Of a stretch of DNA of 64,000 nucleotides, positions 58,326 through 64,000 are shown one piece after another. Made by a program: the position numbers and the translations under genes. The stretch is from Xanthomonas bonasiae (lineage in GTDB: Bacteria; Pseudomonadota; Gammaproteobacteria; Xanthomonadales; Xanthomonadaceae), in the NCBI RefSeq assembly GCF_017163705.1, contig NZ_JAFIWB010000021.1, forward strand, positions 35,807 through 99,806, given 5' to 3'. Position 1 is the first letter of the stretch, and each line of letters opens with the position of its first letter. The notes under the pieces were generated by a model. The model saw only the letters and a list, made by a program, of their open reading frames with translations, was not told where the DNA came from and did no database searches.

Positions 58326-58374
58326 GGACGGCTGTCCGCGTGTCCGCGGACACGTTCGCGGACACCGTGTCCGC
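58326..58374. promoter_or_regulatory. GGAC/GTCC palindrome cluster, probable activator binding site
   Basis: Three overlapping dyads: GGACGGCTGTCC at 58326-58337, GTGTCCGCGGACAC at 58340-58353, and GCGGACACCGTGTCCGC at 58358-58374. They lie 65-115 bases upstream of the sigma-54 start site, the usual distance for an NtrC-type enhancer. A further GGAC/GGGAC pair lies near 58383-58396. Confidence 0.7.
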
Positions 58375-58554
58375 GGCCGGGCCGGACGGTCGGGACAGGC
58401 CGCGCTGCCGCGATCCACGTCTGGATCGTGTACGGCGCCGGGCACGGCGGTCCCCCCCGCTCGGTCGCGCCACGCGCGGACGCGTCGTGCCGGTCCCTGC
58501 TACCCGAGCCTTACCGCCAGGGCATGCGATGGCGCATCCAAGTCGCGTCGGCGG

Positions 58555-58588
58555 GTCCTATAGGACATTCAGCGGACAAAGCTAGAAT
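58555..58588 (+). promoter_or_regulatory. glmS upstream region: palindrome and -10 box
   Basis: GTCCTATAGGAC (58555-58566) is a perfect 12-base palindrome and TAGAAT (58583-58588) a plausible -10 box for glmS, about 30 bases ahead of its start. No good -35 is visible. Confidence 0.45.
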
Positions 58589-58615
58589 GGCGATCTTTCG
58601 ATGCAGGGTGCGGCT

Positions 58616-60445
58616 ATGTGCGGGATCGTGGGTGCGATTGCGGAACGGGACGTGGTGCCGGTGCTGATCGAAGGCCTGAAGCGGCTGGAGTACCGCGGCT
58701 ACGACTCCTCCGGCATCGCCGTGGTCGCCGGCGACGGCGTGCGCCGGGTGCGCCGCACCGGGCGCGTGGCGGAGATGGAAAGCGCCGCGCTGGCCGAGGA
58801 CCTGCACGCCACGCTCGGCATCGGCCACACCCGCTGGGCCACCCATGGCGGCGTCACCGAGGCCAACGCGCATCCGCACGTCAGCCACGGCGACCTGGCG
58901 CTGGTGCACAACGGCATCATCGAGAACCACGAGCAGCAGCGCGAGCGGCTGCGCGCGCTGGGCTACGTGTTCGAGTCGCAGACCGACACCGAGGTCATCG
59001 CGCACCTGATCCACCACCACGCCGCGCAGGGGCTTTCGCTGCTGGCGGCGCTGCAGGCTGCGGTGAAGGAACTGACCGGCGCCTATGCGCTGGCCGCGGT
59101 CAGCAAGTCGCGCCCGGACGTGCTGGTGTGCGCGCGCATGGGCTGCCCGCTGCTGGTCGGCCTGGGCGAGGGCGAGAACTTCATCGCCTCCGACGTGTCG
59201 GCGGTGATCCAGGCCACGCGCCGGGTGATCTTCCTGGAAGAGGGCGACACCGCCGAGTTGAGCCGGACCGGCGTGCAGGTCTACGACGCCGAGGACCGGC
59301 CGGCGCAGCGCGAGGTGCACATGTCCGAGGTCTCGCTGGCCTCGCTGGAACTGGGCCCGTACCGCCACTTCATGCAGAAGGAGATCCACGAGCAGCCGCG
59401 CGCGCTGGCCGACACGCTGGAAGCGCTGTTCGACGCCGGCGGTTTCGACACCACGCTGTTCGGCCGCAACGCACATGCGTTGGCCGACATCGACGGCGTG
59501 CAGATCCTCGCTTGCGGCACCAGCTACTACGCCGGGCTGACCGCACGCTACTGGATCGAGGCGATCGCCGGCCTGCCGTGCAGCGTGGAGATCGCCAGCG
59601 AATACCGCTACCGCGCCGCCTACGCCAACCCGCGCCAGCTGATCGTCACCATTTCCCAGTCCGGCGAGACTCTGGACACGATGGAGGCGCTGAAGTACGC
59701 CAAGTCGCTGGGCCACGCCAAGACCCTGTCGATCTGCAACGTGCCGGAAAGCGCGATCCCGCGCGCCAGCGCGCTGGTGCTGTACACGCGTGCCGGCGCC
59801 GAGATCGGCGTGGCCTCCACCAAGGCCTTCACCACCCAGTTGGCGGCGCTGTTCCAGCTGACCTGCGTGCTGGCCAAGCTGCGCGGGCGCCTGAGCGAAG
59901 CGCAGGAAGCCGAGTACCTGGAACAGCTGCGCTACCTGCCGGGCAGCGTGCAACACGCCTTGAACCTGGAACCGCAGATCGCGGTGTGGGCCGAGCGTTT
60001 CGCCGACAAGCACAACGCGCTGTTCCTGGGCCGCGGCCTGCACTATCCGATCGCGCTGGAAGGCGCGCTCAAGCTCAAGGAAATCACCTACATCCACGCC
60101 GAAGGCTACCCGGCCGGCGAGCTCAAGCACGGCCCGCTGGCGCTGGTGGATGCGAACATGCCGGTGGTGGTGATCGCGCCCAACGATGCGCTGCTGGAGA
60201 AGGTGAAATCCAATATGCAGGAAGTGCGCGCGCGCGGCGGCGAGCTGTTCGTGTTCGCCGACCAGGACAGCCACTTCAGCGAATCCGAAGGCGTGCACGT
60301 GATCCGCACCCCGCGCAATGCCGGCCTGCTCAGCCCGGTGGTGCACACCATCCCGGTGCAGCTGCTCGCCTACCACACCGCGCTGGCGCGCGGCACCGAC
60401 GTGGACAAGCCGCGCAACCTGGCCAAGTCGGTGACGGTGGAGTAG
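58616..60445 (+). CDS. glmS: Glutamine-fructose-6-phosphate aminotransferase GlmS
   Basis: 609 aa. GlmS makes glucosamine-6-phosphate from fructose-6-phosphate and glutamine, the first step to UDP-GlcNAc. Start [20 protein letters not shown] places the catalytic Cys at residue 2 (the N-terminus after Met removal), so ATG 58616 is preferred over an in-frame ATG five codons earlier. The glutaminase domain is followed by two SIS isomerase domains ([40 protein letters not shown]), and LAKSVTVE is the conserved end. It is divergent from the adaptor-permease operon. Confidence 0.97.
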   Translation: MCGIVGAIAERDVVPVLIEGLKRLEYRGYDSSGIAVVAGDGVRRVRRTGRVAEMESAALAEDLHATLGIGHTRWATHGGVTEANAHPHVSHGDLALVHNGIIENHEQQRERLRALGYVFESQTDTEVIAHLIHHHAAQGLSLLAALQAAVKELTGAYALAAVSKSRPDVLVCARMGCPLLVGLGEGENFIASDVSAVIQATRRVIFLEEGDTAELSRTGVQVYDAEDRPAQREVHMSEVSLASLELGPYRHFMQKEIHEQPRALADTLEALFDAGGFDTTLFGRNAHALADIDGVQILACGTSYYAGLTARYWIEAIAGLPCSVEIASEYRYRAAYANPRQLIVTISQSGETLDTMEALKYAKSLGHAKTLSICNVPESAIPRASALVLYTRAGAEIGVASTKAFTTQLAALFQLTCVLAKLRGRLSEAQEAEYLEQLRYLPGSVQHALNLEPQIAVWAERFADKHNALFLGRGLHYPIALEGALKLKEITYIHAEGYPAGELKHGPLALVDANMPVVVIAPNDALLEKVKSNMQEVRARGGELFVFADQDSHFSESEGVHVIRTPRNAGLLSPVVHTIPVQLLAYHTALARGTDVDKPRNLAKSVTVE

Positions 60446-60501
60446 GTGCGGGCGTGCGTCGCCCGGGCCGGCCTGCGTGCCTTCGCAGGCCAGCCCGCAC
60501 C
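60445..60501 (+). terminator. Nested stem-loop at the glmS stop codon
   Basis: An outer stem GGTGCGGGC (60445-60453) with GCCCGCACC (60493-60501) encloses an inner stem GGCCTGCG (60470-60477) with CGCAGGCC (60484-60491). Both are perfect. There is no U-tract, so it could act as a pausing or RNA-stabilising structure as well as a terminator. Confidence 0.6.
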
Positions 60502-60615
60502 GCGCATGCAGATCGCCGGTACAGCGCTGGTTCGTGACGGCCGCAGCCCATGGCCGCGGCCGGCACGGCCGGGTCGGCGCGATGCGGCACGGCGGCTTCT
60601 GCGTAACCGATTCGG

Positions 60616-61746
60616 CTACCCGGCAACGCTGTCGAAGAACGCGACCAGGCCCTGCGGCGTATCGGCGTCGAAGAACATCGTCAGATTCTGCGCCGACTCT
60701 TCGGCAAAGGCCGCGCTGCGCGGGAACAGCTCGCTCTCGTACGCGGCCAGCGCGGCGTCGATCTCGCCCGGATTGGCAACGATGGCCTTGCCGAGTTCGG
60801 CGCCGTCGTAGAGCGCGAGGTTGGCGCCTTCGCCGGCGAACGGCGACATCAGGTGCGCCGCATCGCCGAGCAAGGTCACGCCGGGCGTTCGCGCCCAGCG
60901 GTGCTCGATCGGCAACGCATGGATCGGGCGAAGCACGGGGGCGGTGTCGCCGTCGGTGACGAGGGCCGTCAACGCCGGGGCCCAGCCAGCGAATTCCGCG
61001 GCGACGCGGGCCAGCGCGGCCGCCGGGTCGGCGAAGTCGAGGCGGGCGAACCAGTCCTGCGGCCGGTTCAGCGACACGTAGGTCTGCAGGGTGCCATCGG
61101 CATGGCGGTGGGCGAGGATGCCCTTGCCGGGCGCGACCGCCATCAGCGTGCCGCCGCCGATCACCTGCGCGCTGGCGGGGTGGCGCGTGTCGCCGTCGAA
61201 CAGGCAGGTCTCGATGAACGAGGTGCCGGCGTAGGCAGGTACTGCGGCGGACAGCAATGGGCGTACGCGCGACCAGGCGCCGTCCGCACCCACGAGCAGA
61301 TCGGTGGTCGCGCTCGCGCCGTCGGCGAAGCGCAGCAGATGCCGCCCGTCGGCGAGCGGGGCCGCCGTGGCCAGCTTGCATCCCCAGCGGACGGTGCCCG
61401 CGGGAAGCGCGTCGAGCAGGAGCCGGCGCAGGTTTCCGCGATCCACCTCGGGCCTGGCGCCGCTGCCCACGTCGGGTCTGTCGATCAGGATGGCGCCTTG
61501 GCTGTCGACGATCCGCTTTGCGTCCGCACCGGGAAGCACCAGGCCGAGGAACGCGTCGTAGAGGCCAGCGGCCTTGACCGCGCGCTGGCCGTTGTAGGTG
61601 TGGATATCGAGCAAGCCTCCCTGCGGGCGGGCATCCGCCGAGACCTCGGCTTCGTAGAGCGTTGCGGCGATGCCGTGCACGTGCAGCACGCGGGCAAGCA
61701 TGAGCCCGCCGAGCCCGGCGCCGATGATCGCGATGGGGGTGTGCAT
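60616..61746 (-). CDS. FAD-dependent monooxygenase, Tet(X)-like
   Basis: 376 aa. The FAD motif [20 protein letters not shown] is at residues 5-24, followed by a Glu-containing strand ([20 protein letters not shown]) typical of Tet(X)-like hydroxylases. The GD motif is [20 protein letters not shown], near residue 280, and [17 protein letters not shown] follows. Such enzymes hydroxylate aromatic compounds or tetracyclines, and this gene may degrade a plant phenolic or antibiotic; the substrate is unknown. It is divergent from a TetR-type regulator across 100 bases that hold two operators, so it is very likely repressed by that regulator. Confidence 0.85.
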   Translation of the reverse strand: MHTPIAIIGAGLGGLMLARVLHVHGIAATLYEAEVSADARPQGGLLDIHTYNGQRAVKAAGLYDAFLGLVLPGADAKRIVDSQGAILIDRPDVGSGARPEVDRGNLRRLLLDALPAGTVRWGCKLATAAPLADGRHLLRFADGASATTDLLVGADGAWSRVRPLLSAAVPAYAGTSFIETCLFDGDTRHPASAQVIGGGTLMAVAPGKGILAHRHADGTLQTYVSLNRPQDWFARLDFADPAAALARVAAEFAGWAPALTALVTDGDTAPVLRPIHALPIEHRWARTPGVTLLGDAAHLMSPFAGEGANLALYDGAELGKAIVANPGEIDAALAAYESELFPRSAAFAEESAQNLTMFFDADTPQGLVAFFDSVAG

Positions 61747-61793
61747 CTGAATCCTTGGTCGAGTGGATGCGCCGGGACGGGCGCGAGTGCTGA

Positions 61794-61828
61794 TGGAACG
61801 TCGTTCCACATGTTGGAATGGCGTTCCA
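61794..61828. promoter_or_regulatory. Two palindromic operators between monooxygenase and TetR-type genes
   Basis: TGGAACGTCGTTCCA (61794-61808) and TGGAATGGCGTTCCA (61814-61828) are 15-base near-perfect palindromes with the same half-site TGGAA(C/T)G, with centres 20 bases apart. This is the typical arrangement for a TetR-family dimer pair controlling both divergent promoters. Confidence 0.85.
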
Positions 61829-61846
61829 TTCGTGTCAAGATGAGGC

Positions 61847-62575
61847 ATGGCCAAGACAACGCGCGGCACCCCGCGACGCGAGGCATCGCTCTCGCGCGAA
61901 CAGATCGTGGAAGCGTCGATCGCGCTGTTGGACAGCGGCGGCGAGGGCGGCCTGACCTTCCGCGCGCTGTCCGAACGGCTCGCCACCGGCCCCGGTGCGC
62001 TCTATTGGCATGTCGCGGACAAGCGCGATCTGCTGACCGCCGCCTGCGACGCCATCGTCGCGCGCACCTTGCATGCGCCCTCCGCCGATGCCACGCCGGA
62101 GGCGGCGATACGCGCGCTGGCGCTGGGCATGTTCGACGCGATCGATGCGCACCCGTGGATGGGGTCGGCGCTCAACCGCGCGCCCGGCGAGTCGCCGATC
62201 GTGCGCATCGTCGAGCGCATCGGCCAGCAGCTGCGCGCGCTCGGCGTGCCGGACCACGAGCAGTGGGCCGCGGTCTCCGCGTTGTTGAGCTACATCCTCG
62301 GCGTTGCCGGGCAGAACGCGGCCAACACGCAGCTCGCGCGCACGCGCGGCATCGTCAGGTCCGATTTCCTGGATGCGGTGGCGACCGCGTGGTCGCGGCT
62401 GGATGCGGACGCGTACCCGTTCGTGCGCGGCATGGCCGGACAGCTGCGCACGCATGACGACCGGATGGATTTCCTGGCCGGCATCGACCTGATCCTGCAC
62501 GGCGTGGCGGCACGGCGCGCCCAGGCGCAGCCGGCCATCGCAGCGGCCCGCAGGATCGCCACCAAGAAGAAATAG
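61847..62575 (+). CDS. TetR family regulator with tetracycline-repressor C-terminal domain
   Basis: 242 aa. The N-terminal DNA-binding helices are [40 protein letters not shown] and [18 protein letters not shown]. The C-terminal ligand-binding domain is of the TetR_C type ([40 protein letters not shown]). It probably represses the divergent Tet(X)-like monooxygenase and itself, with both operators within 55 bases of its start. ATG 61847 has TGAGGC upstream. Confidence 0.9.
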   Translation: MAKTTRGTPRREASLSREQIVEASIALLDSGGEGGLTFRALSERLATGPGALYWHVADKRDLLTAACDAIVARTLHAPSADATPEAAIRALALGMFDAIDAHPWMGSALNRAPGESPIVRIVERIGQQLRALGVPDHEQWAAVSALLSYILGVAGQNAANTQLARTRGIVRSDFLDAVATAWSRLDADAYPFVRGMAGQLRTHDDRMDFLAGIDLILHGVAARRAQAQPAIAAARRIATKKK

Positions 62576-62811
62576 CGGGGTTGCGGTCGCGTCGCGGTGC
62601 CGGCGCGGCGCGCGCAGCGGACCGGTGCTGGTCAACATGCTGGCGCCATGTGACGTCGTTACGGTCGCGAGCCTCTCTAGTTGCCGGACCGCCGCTGGTC
62701 GTCGGTGCATGCCGCACCGCTTTCAGGCGCGGATGTTCGGTGATTGCGACGCCGCACGGCATCCGCGTATCCGCCGGGCTTCCGCGGCGTTCGCCGTGCA
62801 CGCAGGCCGGA

Positions 62812-62838
62812 TTGGCAGCCGCCGCGGTCGGCTGCCAA
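62812..62838. terminator. Perfect hairpin in the gap after the TetR-type gene
   Basis: TTGGCAGCCG (62812-62821) and CGGCTGCCAA (62829-62838) form a 10-bp stem with a 7-base loop. The rest of the 323-base gap (62576-62898) shows no credible gene. A role as terminator of the regulator gene or as leader of the next gene are both possible. Confidence 0.55.
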
Positions 62839-62898
62839 CGCAGTGGCCCGGGTTATGCATAAGCTCCTGGCGAGGGTTCCCACCACGCAGGAGGACGC

Positions 62899-63372
62899 AT
62901 GTACGAGTCTTTCAGACAGGGGGCGCCGGCCGAGCTGTGGCAGGCGCTGGTGCACGAGGCAGGGCAGCGGCTGGGCCGGCCGCTGGACGAATCGCGCGAG
63001 AGCTATCTGGTGTTCGTGTTGTTGCGCTACCAGGCCGACGGACACCTGTTGTCGCGTACCCAGGCGCTGGCCTGGCTGCATGCGCAGGAGCAGGTCGGGC
63101 GCGCCCGCGCCGACGCGCTGCGCGAGGTCGGCGACGGCTGCCTGCTGATCGCCGGCCTGTTTCCCGGTGTGGCCGCGCGGCGCCGGGTCAGCGTGGACTA
63201 CTTCATCGACCTGGGCCGCGGCGCCTACTACGAAGTGGCCGAGACCCGCGCCAGCGACGCGGGCCTGTTCGGGCAGCTGGCACGTAGTTACCAGGAGCTG
63301 GTGCGCACGCTGGGCGCGCTGCGTCCGCCGCGTGCTTGGCAGATCGGGGAGGATGGTTCGTTGCGCGCTTGA
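62899..63372 (+). CDS. Conserved hypothetical protein
   Basis: 157 aa, soluble, mostly helical. The sequence MYESFRQGAPAELWQALVHE, LVFVLLRYQADGHLLSRTQA, LAWLHAQEQVGRARADALRE, VSVDYFIDLGRGAYYEVAET and LARSYQELVRTLGALRPPRA looks like a real, stable protein but I recognise no family. ATG 62899 follows a strong AGGAGG site at about 62888, so translation should be efficient. A stem-loop ends the gene. Confidence 0.7.
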   Translation: MYESFRQGAPAELWQALVHEAGQRLGRPLDESRESYLVFVLLRYQADGHLLSRTQALAWLHAQEQVGRARADALREVGDGCLLIAGLFPGVAARRRVSVDYFIDLGRGAYYEVAETRASDAGLFGQLARSYQELVRTLGALRPPRAWQIGEDGSLRA

Positions 63373-63412
63373 GCGGCGGAAACCCCACGACGAAGTGTTC
63401 GTGGGTCGCCGC
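63373..63412 (+). terminator. Interrupted hairpin after the hypothetical gene
   Basis: CCCACGA (63384-63390) pairs with TCGTGGG (63399-63405), and outer GCGGCG (63373-63378) with CGCCGC (63407-63412). No U-tract. Confidence 0.45.
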
Positions 63413-63429
63413 GGCGTCGCGTGCTGCAA

Positions 63430-64000
63430 TTGATGCCAATACAGTGGAGGCGGTGTTGTAGGAGCGGCTTCAGTCGCGACAGGATCCATCGGGAAGGCCT
63501 GTCGCGGCTGAAGCCGCTCCTACAGGATTCAGGCGCTCGAACGGCCGCTCAGAACCAGACGCGTACGCCGGCGACGACGCCCGTCTCGCGTGCGGCTTCT
63601 CCCGCGTCGCGGCGATAGTCCGCCTGCAATTGATGCCAATACAGTGGGGTGGTGTTGTAGGAGCGGCTTCAGCCGCGACAGGATCCATCGGGAAGGCCCG
63701 TCGCGGCTGAAGCCGCTCCTGCAGGGTTCAGGAGCGCTCGAACGGCCGCTCAGAACCAGACGCGTACGCCGGCCACGACGCGCGTCTCGCGTGCGGCTTC
63801 TCCCGCGTCGCGGCGATAGTCCGCCTGCAATTGATGCCAATACAGCGGAGGTGCTGTTGTAGGAGCGGCTTCAGCCGCGACAGGATCCATCGGGAAGGCC
63901 TGTCGCGGCTGAAGCCGCTCCTACAGGGTTCAGGAGCGCTCGAACGGCCGCTCAGAACCAGACGCGTACGCCGGCCACGACGCGCGTCTCGCGTGCGGCT
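63430..64000. repeat. Tandem repeat of about 201 bp, nearly three copies
   Basis: Unit starts at 63430, 63630 and 63831 (each TTGATGCCAATACAG). Each unit contains a complete GTAGGAGC inverted repeat (for instance 63451-63524) followed by CTCGAACGGCCGCTCAGAAC and the last 31 codons of a minus-strand outer-membrane protein gene. Copies differ by a few substitutions and one- or two-base changes in length. The third copy runs into the window edge, where the intact gene probably continues. Confidence 0.9.
63952..64000 (-). CDS. C-terminus of an outer-membrane protein, probably CopB (cut by window edge)
   Basis: Stop TCA-complement at 63952-63954; the visible end reads AARETRVVAGVRVWF, with a terminal Phe typical of outer-membrane barrels. 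The same frame in the neighbouring copies reads LYWHQLQADYRRDAGEAARE before it. VVAGVRxWF endings are typical of copper-resistance protein B, so copB is my best guess, but only about 30 residues support it. Two decayed extra 3' ends stop at 63549-63551 and 63750-63752. Confidence 0.5.
   Translation of the reverse strand, partial: AARETRVVAGVRVWF

Noticed and set aside
58236..58615. glmS ribozyme
   Set aside because: The glmS ribozyme is known from Gram-positive bacteria, and the GC-rich 5' region here shows no matching core.
58511..61381. 956-codon minus-strand frame opposite glmS
   Set aside because: glmS is intact and conserved on the plus strand. The minus frame crosses into the monooxygenase gene out of phase.
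63529..63840. Minus-strand 103-codon frame with internal repeats in the tandem array
   Set aside because: It is produced by translating the repeat out of frame. The meaningful frame is the one ending VAGVRVWF.

Overview
The window is a GC-rich chromosomal segment of a gammaproteobacterium of the family Xanthomonadaceae, most likely the genus Xanthomonas. The basis is the gene content (motA/motB stator pair, xanthomonad-type YajQ, pdhB-like aceF plus lipoyl-lpdA, DUF3247, atp operon followed by glmU), the strong GC3 bias, and many copies of a short inverted repeat built on GTAGGAGCGGCTTCAGCCGC, which is common in this family. I could not search databases, so the species is not assigned. No rRNA, tRNA, CRISPR array, prophage or intact insertion sequence was seen.

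Layout. 1-9.6 kb: end of an unknown gene, motB/motA, msrB, a host-attachment-type protein, lrp divergent from dadA-alr (D-alanine catabolism), and small conserved proteins. 9.7-16.2 kb: a hybrid histidine kinase, DUF3247, a lipoprotein sugar dehydrogenase, and rsmC-rsuA (16S rRNA modification). 16.3-24.1 kb: DUF1415, yajQ, a DMT transporter, metNIQ (methionine uptake), ompW, a DNA glycosylase and a TspO-like protein. 24.3-29.4 kb: aceF and lpdA of pyruvate dehydrogenase (aceE is not here) and an outer-membrane barrel. 29.7-37.3 kb: the full F1Fo ATP synthase operon atpIBEFHAGDC with a good promoter and a terminator. Its distal intergenic gaps are filled with GGGATTA/GGGAATG-type inverted repeats. 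37.6-41.3 kb: a secreted chorismate mutase, a GtrA protein, glmU and a secreted beta-helix protein.

41.7-58.4 kb is the standout region. Thirteen genes lie on the minus strand over 16.5 kb. In transcription order they are a MacA/HlyD-like adaptor, one MacB-type ATPase, eight FtsX/MacB permeases arranged as four alternating A-B pairs, a ninth diverged B-type permease, an NtrC-type sigma-54 activator and its NtrY-like kinase. Ahead of the adaptor is a near-consensus sigma-54 promoter with an upstream cluster of GGAC/GTCC palindromes where the activator could bind. I read this as a self-regulated envelope transport or stress system in which one ATPase and one adaptor serve several interchangeable permease heterodimers. 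Its substrate is unknown.

58.6-64 kb: glmS, a Tet(X)-like FAD monooxygenase divergent from its TetR-type regulator with two palindromic operators between them, a hypothetical gene, and a roughly 201-bp tandem repeat that triplicates the 3' end of an outer-membrane protein gene (probably copB) together with a GTAGGAGC repeat. A second repeat-linked tandem duplication of gene ends lies at 41.3-41.7 kb.
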